Shown piece by piece: positions 29,337 to 41,413 of a stretch of 64,000 nucleotides of DNA (positions are counted from its first letter, which is position 1; each line of letters opens with the position of its first letter). Origin of the DNA: an uncultured Pelagibacteraceae bacterium (lineage in GTDB: Bacteria; Pseudomonadota; Alphaproteobacteria; Pelagibacterales; Pelagibacteraceae); the NCBI GenBank assembly GCA_902582155.1, contig CACHRI010000001.1, positions 194,376 through 258,375 on the forward strand. The letters run 5' to 3'. The notes beneath the pieces were generated by a model, which was not told the DNA's origin, did no database searches, and saw only the letters and a program-made list of their open reading frames with translations. The translations under genes and the position numbers were made by a program.

Positions 29337-29807
29337 CTACCATCTAAAATGTGCAAAAGCTTTATTTGATTCTGCCATTTTATGCGTATCCTCTCTTTTT
29401 TTAATTGCTGATCCTTTGTTTTGAGAAGCATCTACGATCTCATAGTAAAGCTTCTCTGACATTGTTTTATTTTTTCTTTTACGAGTTGCATCAATAATCC
29501 ATCTTAAAGCTAAAGCTTGGCCTCTATTTGCTTTTACTTCTACTGGCACTTGATAAGTTGCACCTCCAACTCTTCTTGATCTTACTTCTAAGTTAGGTTT
29601 GACGTTACTAATTGCATTATTAAAAACTTTTAATGGATCCTCTTTGCCTTTTTCTTTTATTTTATTTAGAGCGTCATAAAGAATTTTTTCTGCCTTTGAT
29701 CTCTTGCCATCATACATTATAGAATTTATAAATTTTGATATAACTACAGACCTATATTTTGGGTCTGGATAAATTTTTCTAACTGGTGCTTTTCTTTTTC
29801 TAGACAT
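29337..29807 (-). CDS. rpsG: 30S ribosomal protein S7
   Basis: Primary 16S rRNA-binding protein that organises the head. [20 protein letters not shown] is the opening, and [19 protein letters not shown] and [20 protein letters not shown] follow. The 156 aa are normal. In E. coli S7 represses the str operon, so it is a candidate ligand for the leader structure upstream of rpsL (inference). It starts two bases after rpsL. Confidence 0.97.
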   Translation of the reverse strand: MSRKRKAPVRKIYPDPKYRSVVISKFINSIMYDGKRSKAEKILYDALNKIKEKGKEDPLKVFNNAISNVKPNLEVRSRRVGGATYQVPVEVKANRGQALALRWIIDATRKRKNKTMSEKLYYEIVDASQNKGSAIKKREDTHKMAESNKAFAHFRW

Positions 29808-29809
29808 TT

Positions 29810-30181
29810 TTATTTAGGTTTTTTTGTTCCGTATAGAGATCGTCTTTTTTTTCTGTTTGCTACACCCTGAGTATCTAAGTTACCTCTTAAAATATGGTAT
29901 CTAACACCTGGCAAATCTTTTACTCTGCCGCCCCTAATCATCACTACAGAGTGTTCTTGCAAATTATGACCTTCGCCAGGAATGTATGCTGTAACCTCAA
30001 ATCCATTAGAAAGTCTTACTCGTGCAACTTTTCTTAAGGCTGAATTTGGTTTTTTTGGTGTAGTTGTATATACTTTAACACACACACCTCTCTTTAAAGG
30101 TTGTTTCTGTAAAGCAGGAACCTTATTTCTTACTAAAGGTTTAACCCTAGGTTTTTTTATCAACTGATTAATCGTCGGCAT
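29810..30181 (-). CDS. rpsL: 30S ribosomal protein S12
   Basis: Decoding-centre protein and site of streptomycin-resistance changes. [16 protein letters not shown] opens it. The two conserved decoding loops are [18 protein letters not shown] (about 39-56) and [20 protein letters not shown] (about 75-94). The K42 and K87 positions of wild-type S12 are Lys here. It has 123 aa. First gene of the str-S10-spc superoperon, 162 bp after rpoC, behind its own promoter and leader. Confidence 0.97.
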   Translation of the reverse strand: MPTINQLIKKPRVKPLVRNKVPALQKQPLKRGVCVKVYTTTPKKPNSALRKVARVRLSNGFEVTAYIPGEGHNLQEHSVVMIRGGRVKDLPGVRYHILRGNLDTQGVANRKKRRSLYGTKKPK

Positions 30182-30195
30182 AATTTTTATATTTT

Positions 30196-30269
30196 GAAGT
30201 TAAAGTAAGGAAAGCTTTTAAATTTTCTGTTAGTGTTTAAGGCTAAATTGAACCTTACTTCTAACTTTC
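30196..30269 (-). promoter_or_regulatory. Structured 5' leader of the rpsL operon
   Basis: In the leader between the predicted start site (about 30274) and the rpsL ATG, GTTAGAAGTAAGG (30253-30265) can pair with CCTTACTTTAAC (30199-30210). This gives 12 base pairs with one bulged base around a 42-nt loop. No U-tract follows, so it is not an intrinsic terminator. The position suits a leader bound by a ribosomal protein such as S7 or S12, but no direct evidence names the ligand. Confidence 0.5.
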
Positions 30270-30280
30270 AAAATTGCGCT

Positions 30281-30308
30281 AAACTAGCATTGAACTTGAA
30301 AAAGTCAA
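30281..30308 (-). promoter_or_regulatory. Promoter of the rpsL-rpsG-fusA-S10-spc operon
   Basis: On the minus strand TTGACT (30303-30308) is followed by a 16-bp spacer and TAGTTT (30281-30286). The preceding TGC gives an extended -10 (TGCTAGTTT), and a GC-rich discriminator AGCGC (30276-30280) follows. It lies in the longest gene-free gap of the block (30182-30343), downstream of rpoC. No terminator hairpin for rpoC is visible, so read-through from rpoBC is also likely. Confidence 0.7.
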
Positions 30309-30343
30309 CGTTTTTCCTATCATTTTATTGGCCTAAATACTTG

Positions 30344-33300
30344 CTATTCAGTGGCTGCTGGGCTTTCTTGCTCTTCTTTTTTTAACTCTTCTAATCTCAT
30401 TTGATCTTCTTTTAGTGCAGCTTTGTCCCACCCCATTTTAGTTAAACCTGTGCCAGCTGGTACAAGCCTTCCAACGATAACATTTTCTTTTAACCCCTCT
30501 AAATTGTCTACTTTTCCTTTGATTGATGCATCTGTTAAAACCCTTGTAGTTTCTTGAAATGAAGCAGCCGAAATAAATGAATTAGTTTGTAAGGATGCTT
30601 TTGTAATACCCAAAAGAACTCTTTCGTACTCAACTTGTTTTTTCTTTTCACTTTGTAATTTTTCATTAAGATTTTTTATATCGTTAAGGTCAATTACTTC
30701 TCCTAACAATAGTTCTGAGTCACCAGGGTCTTTTATCTCAACTTTTTTCAGCATTTGTCTGACTATCGTTTCAATGTGTTTGTCATTAATTACTACACCT
30801 TGCAATCTATATACTTCCTGGACTTCACTAACGAAATACTCAGTTAATTTTTCTACACCTAATATTCTGAGAATGTCATGAGGCGCTGGACTGCCGTCTA
30901 ATAAATATTCTCCTTTTTTAATTTTTTCTCCCTGATTAAAGTTTACATGTTTGCCTTTTGGTATTAAATAATTTGAGGTTTCTCCTTTTGTGGAGACAAT
31001 TGAAATTTTTTGCTTCCCTCTAACTTCTTTACCAAATTCTATAACTCCATCATTCTCTGCAATTATAGCGCTATCTTTTGGTCTTCTAGCTTCAAACAAT
31101 TCAGCAACTCTAGGTAATCCACCAGTGATATCTTTTGTTTTAGAGGTTTCTTTTGGTAATCTAGCTAAAACATCACCAGCTGTAACTTTTTGACCGTCCT
31201 TAACTGAAAGTATTGTATCTGGTACTAAATAGTAACGAGCTTCATTACCATCTGCTTTTTTTATTATTTCTCCTTTTTCATTTCTAAGTGTCAATCTTGG
31301 TTTTAATTCTGAATTTTTACTTACTGATTTCCAGTCTGTTACAGATTTCGATGATATGCCAGTAGCATCGTCCAGTGTTTCCGTTATCGATGTTCCTTCT
31401 ACTAAGTCCATATAATTTACTATTCCTGACGTTTCTGCAATTACAGGTAAAGTATACGGATCCCATTCTGCAATTTTTTTACCTTTTTGGATTTGCTCCC
31501 CATCTTTATAGAAAAGTTTAGAACCATAATTTACTTTGTAAATGGCTAGCTGTCTATTATTGTCATCTTCAATACTTAATTGTGTATTTCTTCCCATAAC
31601 TATTATGTTTTTCTTAGAGTCTTCAATTAAATTCTTATTTATTATTTTAAGTTTACCTTTTGTTTGAGAAACAATTTGAGACTCTTCTTTTATTTGGGCT
31701 GTACCACCTACGTGGAAAGTTCTCATCGTTAATTGAGTGCCTGGTTCTCCTATAGATTGAGCGGCAATCATTCCAATAGCTTCTCCAATGCTAACAAGTT
31801 TCCCTCTCGATAAGTCTCTGCCGTAACAGGTTGCGCAGACACCTTTTTTTGATGCACAAGTTATTACAGAGTAAACTTGAACAGCTTTTACTCCTGCTGC
31901 ATCAATTTTTTCACAATCACTTTCATCAATTAATTTACCTTTTTGAATTAGGGCCTCACCACTTATAGGATGTTTTATATTTTCAGCAATTACTCGTCCT
32001 AAAACTCTTTCAGAAAGACTTACTAAAATATTTCCACCTTCTATTATCTCAGAGATATTTATAGAAGATCTTTTCTTAATATCACATTCTGTTGAAGTTA
32101 TTTGAATATCTTGAGCAACATCACACAATCGTCTTGTTAGATAACCTGAGTTAGCTGTTTTTAAAGCTGTATCCGCTAAGCCTTTTCTTGCTCCGTGTGT
32201 TGAATTAAAATATTCTAAAACTGATAGACCCTCTTTAAAATTTGATATAATTGGAGTTTCTATTATCTCTCCAGAAGGCTTTGCTATTAAACCTCGCATA
32301 CCAGCTAACTGTTTCATTTGAGCTTGTGAACCTCTAGCCCCTGAGTCTGCCATCATATAAACTGAATTAGTTTCGATTCTATCATTTTCGTAAACCTTTT
32401 CAGCAGAAGATATTTCTTTCATCATCTCATTGGCGACTGTATCTGTGCATTTAGACCATATATCAACTACCTTGTTGTATTTTTCTCCTCTTGTGATTAG
32501 ACCATCAGAGTATTGCTTCTCGTATTCTTCAATTTTTTTCTTGGTATCATTGATTAAATTCTCTTTTGTTTTAGGGATAATTAAGTCATCTTTACCAAAA
32601 GATATACCTGCTTTAAATGCATGTTTAAATCCTAGTGTTTTAATTCTATCACAAAAAATAACCGTCTCTTTTTGCCCACAATATCTGAAAATAGTATCAA
32701 TAACTTCTGATACATTTTTTTTAGTTAATAGTTTATCAACTAACGTAAATTTTATATCTGGATTTTTGGGTAAAAGATTTGCAAGTAAAAATCTTCCAGC
32801 TGTACTTGTATATTTTTGTTTAATCTTATTACCTTTTTCATCTACTGTTTCAAAAATAGATATAATTTTAGTGTGTAAACTAATGGATTTATTTTCCAAA
32901 GCTTGTTCTATTTCATCAATATTAGAAAATATACCTTTTGGTTTTTCAGACTTTGACGTTTGAGATAGGTAATAAATACCTAAGACAATATCTTGACTCG
33001 GCACAATAATAGGTTTTCCATTTGATGGGCTAAGTATATTATTTGTAGACATCATAAGTACTCTAGCCTCTAACTGAGCCTCTAAACTTAGAGGGATATG
33101 TACAGCCATTTGATCTCCATCGAAATCAGCGTTGAATGCAGCACATACTAAAGGATGAAGCTCAATTGCATTACCCTCTATTAATTTTGCTTCAAATGCT
33201 TGAACGCCAAGTCTGTGAAGTGTTGGGGCTCTATTTAAAAGTACAGGATGTTCTCTTATGATATATTCTAAAGCGTCCCAGACCTCACTTTTTTCTTTTT

Positions 33301-34516
33301 CTACAAGTCGTTTTGCTTGTTTAATTGTAGTTGCCAATCCTAATTTATCTAACCTTGCGTATAAAAATGGTTTGAATAACTCTAGTGCCATTTTTTTCGG
33401 TAAACCACATTGGTGAAGTTTTAATTCAGGTCCTACAACTATAACTGATCGTCCAGAGTAATCGACCCTTTTACCAAGTAAATTTTGTCTAAATCTACCT
33501 TGTTTGCCTTTTAACATCTCTGCTAAAGATTTAAGGGGTCTTTTTCCAGTTCCTGTAATAACTCTTCCTCTTCTACCATTATCAAACAATGCATCTACAG
33601 ATTCTTGAAGCATTCTTTTTTCATTTCTTACAATTATATCTGGTGCTTTGAGATCCAGTAACCTCTTTAATCTATTATTTCTATTTATTACTCTTCGATA
33701 AAGATCATTTAAATCTGATGTAGCAAATCTTCCTCCATCAAGTGGAACTAAAGGTCTTAGCTCAGGTGGTATTACCGGAACCGTGGTTAATATCATCCAC
33801 TCGGGTTTGTTGCCAGAATTTATAAATGACTCAATTAGCTTTAGTCTCTTAATTGTTCTTTCCTCAGTAACCTTTGACTTTACTTCTTTTAAGGACTCTC
33901 TTAATTTTTTTTGTTCAGATTTTAAATCAAGATTTATTAAAATTTCTCTTACTGCTTCAGCTCCTATTCCAGCATTAAAAGAATCTTCTCCATATTCATC
34001 TTGTGCTTTAATTAACTCTTCCTCGTTAAGTAGTTGACCCTTCTTAAGTTTTGTTAAACCAGGCTCTATAACAATAAAGCTCTCAAAGTATAGCACTTTC
34101 TCTACTTCTTTTAATTTCATATCAATAGCTAAAGAAATTCTGCTCGGTAGAGATTTTAAAAACCAAATATGAGCTACTGGACAGGCTAAGTCGATATGGC
34201 CCATTCTTTCTCTTCTAACATTGGATTTGGTCACTTCTACACCACATTTTTCACAAATGATGCCTCGAAATTTCATTCTTTTATATTTTCCACATAAGCA
34301 TTCGTAATCTTTGACTGGTCCAAAAATTCTAGAGCAAAATAGTCCATCTTTCTCAGGTCTAAAAGTTCTATAATTAATTGTTTCTGGTTTTTTAATTTCT
34401 CCGAATGACCAAGATTTTATTTTATCAGGACTAGCTAAGGTTATCTTTATACTCCCAAAATTATTTTCAGGTTGAAGATTTTGATTATCAAAATTTTTAG
34501 ATAAATTTTTTTCCAT
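30344..34516 (-). CDS. rpoC: DNA-directed RNA polymerase subunit beta'
   Basis: Catalytic subunit of RNA polymerase. The N-terminal zinc site [20 protein letters not shown] is near residues 70-90, and the metal-binding catalytic loop NADFDGDQM is near 460. The second zinc region includes [13 protein letters not shown]. It is followed by the trigger-loop region [20 protein letters not shown] and [11 protein letters not shown]. The protein is 1390 aa, a full-length alphaproteobacterial form. It follows rpoB after four bases and is the last gene before the rpsL promoter. Confidence 0.98.
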   Translation of the reverse strand: MEKNLSKNFDNQNLQPENNFGSIKITLASPDKIKSWSFGEIKKPETINYRTFRPEKDGLFCSRIFGPVKDYECLCGKYKRMKFRGIICEKCGVEVTKSNVRRERMGHIDLACPVAHIWFLKSLPSRISLAIDMKLKEVEKVLYFESFIVIEPGLTKLKKGQLLNEEELIKAQDEYGEDSFNAGIGAEAVREILINLDLKSEQKKLRESLKEVKSKVTEERTIKRLKLIESFINSGNKPEWMILTTVPVIPPELRPLVPLDGGRFATSDLNDLYRRVINRNNRLKRLLDLKAPDIIVRNEKRMLQESVDALFDNGRRGRVITGTGKRPLKSLAEMLKGKQGRFRQNLLGKRVDYSGRSVIVVGPELKLHQCGLPKKMALELFKPFLYARLDKLGLATTIKQAKRLVEKEKSEVWDALEYIIREHPVLLNRAPTLHRLGVQAFEAKLIEGNAIELHPLVCAAFNADFDGDQMAVHIPLSLEAQLEARVLMMSTNNILSPSNGKPIIVPSQDIVLGIYYLSQTSKSEKPKGIFSNIDEIEQALENKSISLHTKIISIFETVDEKGNKIKQKYTSTAGRFLLANLLPKNPDIKFTLVDKLLTKKNVSEVIDTIFRYCGQKETVIFCDRIKTLGFKHAFKAGISFGKDDLIIPKTKENLINDTKKKIEEYEKQYSDGLITRGEKYNKVVDIWSKCTDTVANEMMKEISSAEKVYENDRIETNSVYMMADSGARGSQAQMKQLAGMRGLIAKPSGEIIETPIISNFKEGLSVLEYFNSTHGARKGLADTALKTANSGYLTRRLCDVAQDIQITSTECDIKKRSSINISEIIEGGNILVSLSERVLGRVIAENIKHPISGEALIQKGKLIDESDCEKIDAAGVKAVQVYSVITCASKKGVCATCYGRDLSRGKLVSIGEAIGMIAAQSIGEPGTQLTMRTFHVGGTAQIKEESQIVSQTKGKLKIINKNLIEDSKKNIIVMGRNTQLSIEDDNNRQLAIYKVNYGSKLFYKDGEQIQKGKKIAEWDPYTLPVIAETSGIVNYMDLVEGTSITETLDDATGISSKSVTDWKSVSKNSELKPRLTLRNEKGEIIKKADGNEARYYLVPDTILSVKDGQKVTAGDVLARLPKETSKTKDITGGLPRVAELFEARRPKDSAIIAENDGVIEFGKEVRGKQKISIVSTKGETSNYLIPKGKHVNFNQGEKIKKGEYLLDGSPAPHDILRILGVEKLTEYFVSEVQEVYRLQGVVINDKHIETIVRQMLKKVEIKDPGDSELLLGEVIDLNDIKNLNEKLQSEKKKQVEYERVLLGITKASLQTNSFISAASFQETTRVLTDASIKGKVDNLEGLKENVIVGRLVPAGTGLTKMGWDKAALKEDQMRLEELKKEEQESPAATE

Positions 34517-34520
34517 ATAA

Positions 34521-37500
34521 TTAATTTAGCTCTATGTTCAAACCAAGGGCTCTTATTTCTTTAATCAAAACATTAAAAGACTCTGGAACACCTGATTCGA
34601 AGTTATTGTTTCCTTTTACTATAGTTTCGTAAACCTTTGTTCTGCCAGCCACGTCATCAGATTTTACTGTCAAAATCTCTTGTAGTGAATATGAGGCACC
34701 ATAGGCTTCGAGAGCCCAAACTTCCATTTCTCCAAATCTTTGTCCACCCAGTTGCGCTTTACCACCTAATGGTTGTTGTGTTACTAAACTGTAAGGACCT
34801 GTTGAACGAGCATGAATTTTATCTTCAACTAGATGATTTAATTTTAACATATAAATTGTTCCTACAGTTACAGGTCTATCAAATCTTTCGCCCGTTCTAC
34901 CATCCCATAGATGTGTTTGACCACTTGTGGGAAGCTTTGCTAGATCTAGCATTTTTGTAATATCATTTGTAGATGCGCCATCGAAAACTGGTGTGCCAAT
35001 CGGTATACCTTCTGAAATATTCCTTGATAATTCTAAAATTTCTTTTTTAGTGAGCTTTGAGATGATACCATTGTAATATTCTTGACCATATATTTCTTTT
35101 AGTTTTTCTTTAAGTTTTTCAAACTCATTTTCAAAATTTTTTAAATAAGATTTAATTTGATCTCCTAATTCAGAACAAGACCATCCTAAGTGAGTTTCTA
35201 ATATTTGGCCAACATTCATACGACTAGGCACTCCTAAAGGATTCAACACTATATCAACTGGTTTGCCAGTTTCCATATACGGCATGTCCTCCACGGGAAC
35301 GATTTTACTTACAACACCTTTATTTCCGTGACGACCAGCCATTTTATCTCCTGGCATTAGCCTTCTTTTTACAGCAACAAAAACTTTTACAACTTTCATA
35401 ACTGTTGGTAACAAATCATCTCCCTGTTGAATTTTGTTTACCTTATCATCAAATCTTAGGTTTATATCTTCTAATGCATTATCGTATTGATTTTTTAATT
35501 TTAAAATATTTTCATTAATTTTTTCTTCTTTAAAAGAAATTTTCCACAGATCTTTTAAATTTAAGCTATTTAAGTCATTATCGTTTAGCGTTAAACCAGC
35601 TTTCAAATCTTTATAATTTTTTGATATTGCTTGATTTTTCAATAAGTCTGTGGCCCTTGATTTGATATTTCTATTTAAAATTTCTTCTTCTACTTTTCTG
35701 TCTTCTTGAACTAATTCAATCTCAGACCTTTCAATGGCAATTGACCTTTCATCTTTTTCTATTCCATGTCTATTAAAAACTCTTACATCTATTACAACTC
35801 CTGCGCTGCCAGAAGGTAATTTTAGTGAGGAGTCTCTTACGTCTGTTGCCTTTTCTCCAAATATTGATCTTAATAATTTTTCTTCAGGGCTAGAGGATGT
35901 TTCGCTTTTAGGTGTTACTTTGCCTACTAAAATATCTCCAGGTTTGACTTCAGCACCTACATAAACTATTCCTGACTCATCTAAATTTCTTAAGCTTTCT
36001 TCACTTACGTTTGGTATATCTCTGGTAATTTCCTCTGCTCCTAGTTTTGTGTCTCTTGCCATTGACTCGTATTCTTCAATGTGTATTGAGGTAAAAACAT
36101 CGTCAGTAACACATCTCTCAGATATTAAAATTGAATCTTCAAAATTGTATCCTTGCCATGGCATAAAAGCGACAGTAACATTTTTTCCTAAAGCAAGTTC
36201 CCCAAGCTTAGTTGCAGGTCCATCAGCTATGATATCGCCTTTTTTAATCTGATCTCCAACTTTTACTAGAGGTTTTTGGTTAATGCATGTGTTTTGATTG
36301 GATCTTTTAAATTTAGACAAATTATAAATATCAACTGCAGATTGCGACAAATCTTTAACCTCCGTTGCTTTAACAACTATTCTTTTTCCATCAATTTTAT
36401 CAACTACACCACTTCTTTTAGCAACTATTGTAACGCCAGAGTCCAAAGCTACATCTGACTCTATGCCTGTACCAACTAATGGGGACTCTGGTTTTAACAA
36501 TGGTACAGCCTGTCTCATCATATTAGATCCCATTAAAGCTCTATTGGCGTCATCGTTTTCTAAGAACGGAATAAGAGCGGCTGCGACCGAAACTAATTGC
36601 TTCGGAGATACATCTATAAAATCAATATTATCTTTATTGGATAATTGGAAATTAAGATTTTTTCTACATGCTACTAATTCTTCTTCGAAAGATCCATCTT
36701 TTGTTAAAGTTGAATTAGCTTGAGCTATAGTGAACTTCTCTTCCTCTATTGCAGATAAATATTTTATTTCATCGGTAACTCTACCTTTAACAACTTTTTT
36801 ATAAGGACTTTCAATATAACCGAATTTATTAACCCTGCAGTAAGTCGCTAAACTGTTTATCAACCCAATATTTGGTCCCTCTGGAGTTTCAATTGGACAA
36901 ATTCTTCCATAATGTGTTGGATGTACATCTCTAACCTCAAAACCAGCTCTTTCTCTAGTAAGACCGCCAGGTCCTAAAGCAGAAACTCTTCTTTTATGCG
37001 TAATTTCTGAAAGAGGATTTGTTTGATCCATAAACTGGGATAATTGAGAAGTAGCAAAAAAATCTTTCAATGAAGTTGTGATAGGTTTGGCATTTATTAA
37101 ATCTTGAGGCATTGCTGACTCTATTTCCAGAAAGGTTGACATTTTTTCTTTTACTGTCCTTTCCATTCTTAATAAACCTATCCTGAACTGGTTTTCTACT
37201 AATTCACCTACTGATCTAACTCTTCTATTTCCTAAATGATCAATGTCATCTACTTCGCCTTTTCCATCTCTCAAATCGAGCATAAACTTTATAATTGAAG
37301 TTATGTCTGTTGTATTTAAGGTATTGTCTTTCACGTCTCTGTTTAAATCTAGTTTTGAATTTAGTTTAACTCTTCCTACCTCTGATAAGTCGTATCTATC
37401 TTTATTAAAATAAAGATTTTTAAAAACATCTTCAGCTATCTCCGTTGTGGGAGCCTCTCCTGGTCTTAATACTTTATAAATGTCATTTAATGCATCAGTC

Positions 37501-38612
37501 TTATTAGAATTTTTATCAATTTTTAATGTCTCTAATAGATAAGGTCCTTTATTAATTGGATCAATATTAACAAGTTCAAGAGTTTTAATATTTTCAGATT
37601 TAATTTTATTTAATATTTCTTCTGACAAGTTAGAGCCTGAAGCGAGAATTATATTTTTACTTTTGTCAGTTAAATCTTTTGAGTTATATTTTCCTATTAG
37701 TTCTTCATTAGAAATAAATATTTCTTTAAGGTTTTTTTCCTCTAATTTTTTAGCAATTATAAAATTTAATTTTTCTCCTTTGGATAAAACTTTTTTATTA
37801 TTCTTTGCGTCAATTAGATCAAATGTTAATTTGATAGGTCTTTTGTAATTGTTTATATCAAAATTAGTTAACCATTTATTATTTTTTTCATCGTAGGTGT
37901 ATTTGTTTGTAGTGTAAAAAGTTTTAATTATTTTTTCCTTATCAAGACCTAAAGCAAAAAGAATGGTAGTAATTGGAAGTTTTTTTTTCCTATCAATTCT
38001 AAAATATAAAATATCTTTAGGATCAAATTCAAAATCTAACCAAGATCCCCTTCCAGGAATTATTCTACAATTAAACAGTAATTTACCGCTAGAATGTGTT
38101 TTTCCTTTGTCATGATCGAAAAATACTCCTGGGCTTCTATGCATTTGATTTACTACTACTCTTTCAACTCCATTTACAACAAAAGTTCCGCTTGGAGTCA
38201 TCAAAGGTAATTCACCAATAAATACTTCTTGTTCTTTAGCTGATAAAATTTGCTTAGTATTATTTTCTGTATCTATATCGTAAACTACTAGTCTTAAGTT
38301 AGCTTTCAAAGAAGCTGAATAAGTCAGAGATCGTTGCTTACACTCTAAAACATCAAATTTAGGTTTTTCTAGTTTGTAAGAGATATATTCAAGTGTAGAT
38401 TTATCAGAACTATCGTCAATTGGAAAAATGCTCTTGAAAACTTTGTCAATTCCTTTGGTTAATGCATCTATTTGAGCGGTAAGTGCTTTTGAAGATAAAA
38501 ATTCATGATACGAATTTTTTTGTACCTCAATTAAATTAGGTATTGATAAACCTTCACTTAGTTTACCAAAACTTTTCCTAATACTTTTTTTTTGAGTAAA
38601 AGATAATTCCAT
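34521..38612 (-). CDS. rpoB: DNA-directed RNA polymerase subunit beta
   Basis: Catalytic subunit that carries the rifampicin pocket. Recognisable segments are the N-terminal [20 protein letters not shown], the rifampicin region [20 protein letters not shown] with [14 protein letters not shown], and the C-terminal [20 protein letters not shown] and [20 protein letters not shown]. Ser, Asp and His at the usual resistance positions are of the sensitive type. It is 1363 aa. It lies 54 bp after rplL, and that gap holds a hairpin. Confidence 0.98.
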   Translation of the reverse strand: MELSFTQKKSIRKSFGKLSEGLSIPNLIEVQKNSYHEFLSSKALTAQIDALTKGIDKVFKSIFPIDDSSDKSTLEYISYKLEKPKFDVLECKQRSLTYSASLKANLRLVVYDIDTENNTKQILSAKEQEVFIGELPLMTPSGTFVVNGVERVVVNQMHRSPGVFFDHDKGKTHSSGKLLFNCRIIPGRGSWLDFEFDPKDILYFRIDRKKKLPITTILFALGLDKEKIIKTFYTTNKYTYDEKNNKWLTNFDINNYKRPIKLTFDLIDAKNNKKVLSKGEKLNFIIAKKLEEKNLKEIFISNEELIGKYNSKDLTDKSKNIILASGSNLSEEILNKIKSENIKTLELVNIDPINKGPYLLETLKIDKNSNKTDALNDIYKVLRPGEAPTTEIAEDVFKNLYFNKDRYDLSEVGRVKLNSKLDLNRDVKDNTLNTTDITSIIKFMLDLRDGKGEVDDIDHLGNRRVRSVGELVENQFRIGLLRMERTVKEKMSTFLEIESAMPQDLINAKPITTSLKDFFATSQLSQFMDQTNPLSEITHKRRVSALGPGGLTRERAGFEVRDVHPTHYGRICPIETPEGPNIGLINSLATYCRVNKFGYIESPYKKVVKGRVTDEIKYLSAIEEEKFTIAQANSTLTKDGSFEEELVACRKNLNFQLSNKDNIDFIDVSPKQLVSVAAALIPFLENDDANRALMGSNMMRQAVPLLKPESPLVGTGIESDVALDSGVTIVAKRSGVVDKIDGKRIVVKATEVKDLSQSAVDIYNLSKFKRSNQNTCINQKPLVKVGDQIKKGDIIADGPATKLGELALGKNVTVAFMPWQGYNFEDSILISERCVTDDVFTSIHIEEYESMARDTKLGAEEITRDIPNVSEESLRNLDESGIVYVGAEVKPGDILVGKVTPKSETSSSPEEKLLRSIFGEKATDVRDSSLKLPSGSAGVVIDVRVFNRHGIEKDERSIAIERSEIELVQEDRKVEEEILNRNIKSRATDLLKNQAISKNYKDLKAGLTLNDNDLNSLNLKDLWKISFKEEKINENILKLKNQYDNALEDINLRFDDKVNKIQQGDDLLPTVMKVVKVFVAVKRRLMPGDKMAGRHGNKGVVSKIVPVEDMPYMETGKPVDIVLNPLGVPSRMNVGQILETHLGWSCSELGDQIKSYLKNFENEFEKLKEKLKEIYGQEYYNGIISKLTKKEILELSRNISEGIPIGTPVFDGASTNDITKMLDLAKLPTSGQTHLWDGRTGERFDRPVTVGTIYMLKLNHLVEDKIHARSTGPYSLVTQQPLGGKAQLGGQRFGEMEVWALEAYGASYSLQEILTVKSDDVAGRTKVYETIVKGNNNFESGVPESFNVLIKEIRALGLNIELN

Positions 38613-38621
38613 TAAATATTT

Positions 38622-38647
38622 TTATCACGAGAAAATTCTCGAGATAA
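38622..38647 (-). promoter_or_regulatory. Hairpin between rplL and rpoB
   Basis: The minus strand contains TTATCTCGAGAA and TTCTCGTGATAA separated by two bases. This makes a 12-position stem with one mismatch, strong for this A/T-rich genome. It lies ten bases before the rpoB ATG. No U-tract follows, so it is not a plain terminator. In E. coli the rplL-rpoB gap holds a partial attenuator and an RNase III processing site, and this element is in the same place. Confidence 0.6.
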
Positions 38648-38666
38648 TTCTGTCTTAAATTTTAAT

Positions 38667-39038
38667 TTACTTTAATTCTACTTTAGCACCCGCAGCTTCA
38701 AGCTTTTTCTTGAACTCTTCTGCTTCTTTTTTAGGAACTCCGCCTTTAATTTCTTTAGGCGCTCCCTCAACTAAATCTTTAGCCTCTTTTAAACCTAAAC
38801 CAGTTATCGCTCTTACTTCTTTGATAACGTTTATTTTTTTATCTCCTGCTGCTGCAAGAAATAAAGAGAATTCTGATTTTTCTTCGCCTGCTGGCGCTGA
38901 TCCTGGAGCTGCTGCTGCTGCTGCAACTGGAGCTGCAGCGGTTACGCCCCATTTTTCTTCTAACTGTTTTGAAAGTTCAGCTGCTTCAACAACCGTTAAC
39001 TTTGATAAATCTTCAATAATTTTGTTTAAATCTGACAT
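38667..39038 (-). CDS. rplL: 50S ribosomal protein L7/L12
   Basis: Stalk protein that recruits translation GTPases, present as dimers on L10. It has a helical N-terminal domain ([20 protein letters not shown]), an Ala/Pro-rich hinge (about 34-52), and the C-terminal domain with [20 protein letters not shown] and [19 protein letters not shown]. It has 123 aa. An AAGGA Shine-Dalgarno precedes the ATG, stronger than for most neighbours and in keeping with L12 being made in excess. Confidence 0.97.
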   Translation of the reverse strand: MSDLNKIIEDLSKLTVVEAAELSKQLEEKWGVTAAAPVAAAAAAPGSAPAGEEKSEFSLFLAAAGDKKINVIKEVRAITGLGLKEAKDLVEGAPKEIKGGVPKKEAEEFKKKLEAAGAKVELK

Positions 39039-39053
39039 TGGTGATCCTTATAA

Positions 39054-39566
39054 TTAATTTTTTAAACTCTTCGCGCGCGCTAAATTAGCAATTTTTGAGC
39101 CAGGTGCAAGTAAAATACTCACTAATTTCTGTGCTGGAGATGATAAAATACCCACTATTTTGGCCCTTGCTTCTTCTAAAGAAGGTAATGTGGCGATTAT
39201 AGCCACCTCTTTTTGATCTAAAACCTTCCCATCCATGAACCCTGCTATAATTTTTAATTTATTATGTGTTTTAGCAAATTTAGTTAAAATTTTTGCTGTG
39301 GTAATTGGGTCTGAAGATAAAGCAGCAGCAGTAGGTCCGGAAAAATATTTCTCTAAATCTTTTACAGGAGTTTCCTTAATAGCAATTTTAGTAATTCTGT
39401 TTTTTGTAATTTTAAATAAAATACCTTTATCCCTTAACTGCTTTCTCAATTCATCTAATTCATTTACATTTAGTCCTTGATACTGAGCAATCATTACTGA
39501 ATCATTGTTAGAAAAATTTTTTTTCATTTCCTCAATATAGTTTTTTTTGTTTTCTTTGCTCATCAT
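39054..39566 (-). CDS. rplJ: 50S ribosomal protein L10
   Basis: Base of the ribosomal stalk. The 170-aa sequence shows VMIAQYQGLNVNELDELRKQ (about 21-40) and LRDKGILFKITKNRITKIAI, and its C-terminal helix binds the L12 dimers. It starts three bases after rplA, so there is no room for the long L10 leader of E. coli. Any autoregulation would have to use sequence inside rplA. A second in-frame ATG one codon later is an equally possible start. Confidence 0.95.
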   Translation of the reverse strand: MMSKENKKNYIEEMKKNFSNNDSVMIAQYQGLNVNELDELRKQLRDKGILFKITKNRITKIAIKETPVKDLEKYFSGPTAAALSSDPITTAKILTKFAKTHNKLKIIAGFMDGKVLDQKEVAIIATLPSLEEARAKIVGILSSPAQKLVSILLAPGSKIANLARAKSLKN

Positions 39567-39569
39567 AAA

Positions 39570-40256
39570 TTAACTTTTGCTCCCTATTTTATATGAGATC
39601 CCCATTGTTGAAGTAATATGAATATTCTTTATAAATTCACCTTTGATGCTTTCTGTTTTTTCTTTTTTAAGGAAATCCATAAAGAATTTAAAATTTTCTT
39701 GAATTTTTTCTTTTGAAAAACTTTTTCTACCAATCGATAAAGCAAGATTTCCATCTTTGTCGTTTTTTAACTCAACTAGACCACTTTTAATATCACCAAT
39801 CGATTTTTTTAAATCGTTTGAAACAGTTCCTAACTTCGGGTTTGGCATTAAACCTTTAGGACCTAATATTTTTCCAAATTTTCCGATCTTACTCATCATG
39901 CCTGGCGTGCAAATAAGCTTGTCAAAATTAAGTTTTCCATTTGATATTTGATCTAAAAGATCTTGCGACCCTGATATATCTGCTCCTGCTTTTTTTGCTT
40001 CCTCAACTTTTTCTGGTTCACATAAAACGGCAATTTTATTTTTCTTACCGTTCCCATTAGGAAGCTTGACAACAGTTCTTAAGTTAAAATCACCTCCTTT
40101 AGATTGCTTAGTATTAATTCTTAAAGACAAATCGATTGACTCATCAAATTTTGAAGTGCAATTAGATTTAATTAAATCTATTGATTTATCAAAATTAATT
40201 TTATCCTTCGATTTATTTTTTTCTAAATTTTTATATCTTTTAGATCTTTTGTTCAT
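39570..40256 (-). CDS. rplA: 50S ribosomal protein L1
   Basis: Mobile L1-stalk protein that guides E-site tRNA out; in many bacteria it represses its own operon. [20 protein letters not shown] (about 38-57), the central [14 protein letters not shown] (about 134-147) and the closing [13 protein letters not shown] are typical. It has 228 aa. It overlaps rplK by four bases. Confidence 0.96.
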   Translation of the reverse strand: MNKRSKRYKNLEKNKSKDKINFDKSIDLIKSNCTSKFDESIDLSLRINTKQSKGGDFNLRTVVKLPNGNGKKNKIAVLCEPEKVEEAKKAGADISGSQDLLDQISNGKLNFDKLICTPGMMSKIGKFGKILGPKGLMPNPKLGTVSNDLKKSIGDIKSGLVELKNDKDGNLALSIGRKSFSKEKIQENFKFFMDFLKKEKTESIKGEFIKNIHITSTMGISYKIGSKS

Positions 40257-40678
40257 TCTTTTACCTCTATTCCCATAGATCTAGCAGATCCACAAATTAT
40301 TTTTGTTGCTTCTTTAAGGTCGAAAGCATTTAAGTCTTTCATTTTTTCCTTAGCTATAGCTTCAGCTTGTTTCATTGTGATTGACCCAGCTACTACACGA
40401 CCAGGTTCCTTTGATCCACTTTTTAACTTTGCAGCTTCTCTTATAAAGTGAGATGCTGGAGGAGATTTTATAACAAAATCAAATTTTTTATCTTTATATA
40501 CAGTTATAACAACTGGAACTGGCTTTCCCATAAATGCTTTAGTTTTTTCATTAAAAGCTTTACAAAATTCCATTATATTAATTCCTCTTTGACCTAAAGC
40601 GGGACCAACAGGAGGAGCTGGATTAGCTTGGCCACCTTTAATTTGTAATTTTACGTACCCTGTTATTTCTTTTGCCAT
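40253..40678 (-). CDS. rplK: 50S ribosomal protein L11
   Basis: GTPase-centre protein, also needed for RelA activation where RelA is present. The N domain has [20 protein letters not shown] (about 7-26) and [17 protein letters not shown]. The C domain ends with [10 protein letters not shown]. It has 141 aa, exactly the usual length. It starts one base after nusG. Confidence 0.97.
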   Translation of the reverse strand: MAKEITGYVKLQIKGGQANPAPPVGPALGQRGINIMEFCKAFNEKTKAFMGKPVPVVITVYKDKKFDFVIKSPPASHFIREAAKLKSGSKEPGRVVAGSITMKQAEAIAKEKMKDLNAFDLKEATKIICGSARSMGIEVKE

Positions 40679-40679
40679 A

Positions 40680-41204
40680 TTAATTTTTCTCCACCTGATT
40701 AAATTCTAAATCTACAGGTGTCGCCCTACCAAATATAGAAACTGAAACCTTTAGTCTAGACTTTTCTTCATCAATTTCTTCAATTAAACCTGTAAAAGAT
40801 GCGAATGGCCCATCACAAACTTTAACTTTTTCACCAATTTCAAAACTTATTCCAGTTTTTTGATTAATTGCACTCTCTGAAACTTGACCTAATATTCTTT
40901 TAATTTCATTATCAGATATGGGTGTAGGTTTATCAGAAGATCCTAAAAAGCCGCTAACTTTTTGAAGGTTTTTTATCAAATGATAAATCTGTTTAGTTAA
41001 TTCAATTTTAATTAATACATACCCCGGGAAATATTTTTTTTCTTTTTTAGTTCTTTTGCCTTTTTTTACCTCTGTTACTTGATGAGTTGGTATTAAAAGC
41101 TGGTCTAAATTGCTTTCTAATTTATGTCTTTTAAGCTCTTCTTTAATACTCTCTACGACTTTTTTTTCAAATCCAGAGTAAGCTTGAACAATATACCAAT
41201 TCAT
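40680..41204 (-). CDS. nusG: Transcription termination/antitermination protein NusG
   Basis: Binds RNA polymerase through its N-terminal NGN domain and links it to Rho or S10 through the C-terminal KOW domain. [16 protein letters not shown], the [11 protein letters not shown] strand, and [20 protein letters not shown] (KOW, about 127-146) are all present. The 174 aa are typical. It abuts secE directly with no spacer. Confidence 0.97.
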   Translation of the reverse strand: MNWYIVQAYSGFEKKVVESIKEELKRHKLESNLDQLLIPTHQVTEVKKGKRTKKEKKYFPGYVLIKIELTKQIYHLIKNLQKVSGFLGSSDKPTPISDNEIKRILGQVSESAINQKTGISFEIGEKVKVCDGPFASFTGLIEEIDEEKSRLKVSVSIFGRATPVDLEFNQVEKN

Positions 41205-41396
41205 TTAAAAATTAATGTTTAAAATTATATTTAGTAAAAATCTTAAAAGTTGATCCAAAAGTAAAAAAAAAATTGCAGCAATTGAAGCTAAACCAAATAC
41301 CATTAGTGCACCTGTTAAAGTATCTTTTTTTGTGGGCCAGGTAATTCTAAAAGCTTCTTGCTTAACTTCCTGAAAAAATTTTAAAGGATTTCTCAT
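41205..41396 (-). CDS. secE: Protein translocase subunit SecE
   Basis: Essential clamp of the SecY channel. With ATG 41394-41396 the protein is 63 aa: MRNPLKFFQEVKQEAFRITW with the conserved W-P-T/S, then one membrane helix (about 33-58). An in-frame upstream start at 41474 is rejected because the extra 26 codons merely translate tRNA-Trp. The ATG follows the tRNA CCA end by 17 bases, so the tRNA and secE are processed from one transcript. Confidence 0.95.
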   Translation of the reverse strand: MRNPLKFFQEVKQEAFRITWPTKKDTLTGALMVFGLASIAAIFFLLLDQLLRFLLNIILNINF

Positions 41397-41413
41397 AATT
41401 TTTAAATGGTTAT

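Noticed and set aside
30990..38000. Open frames on the plus strand opposite rpoC and rpoB
   Set aside because: They are shadows of the two long, clearly real genes, lack recognisable domains and have no upstream signals.
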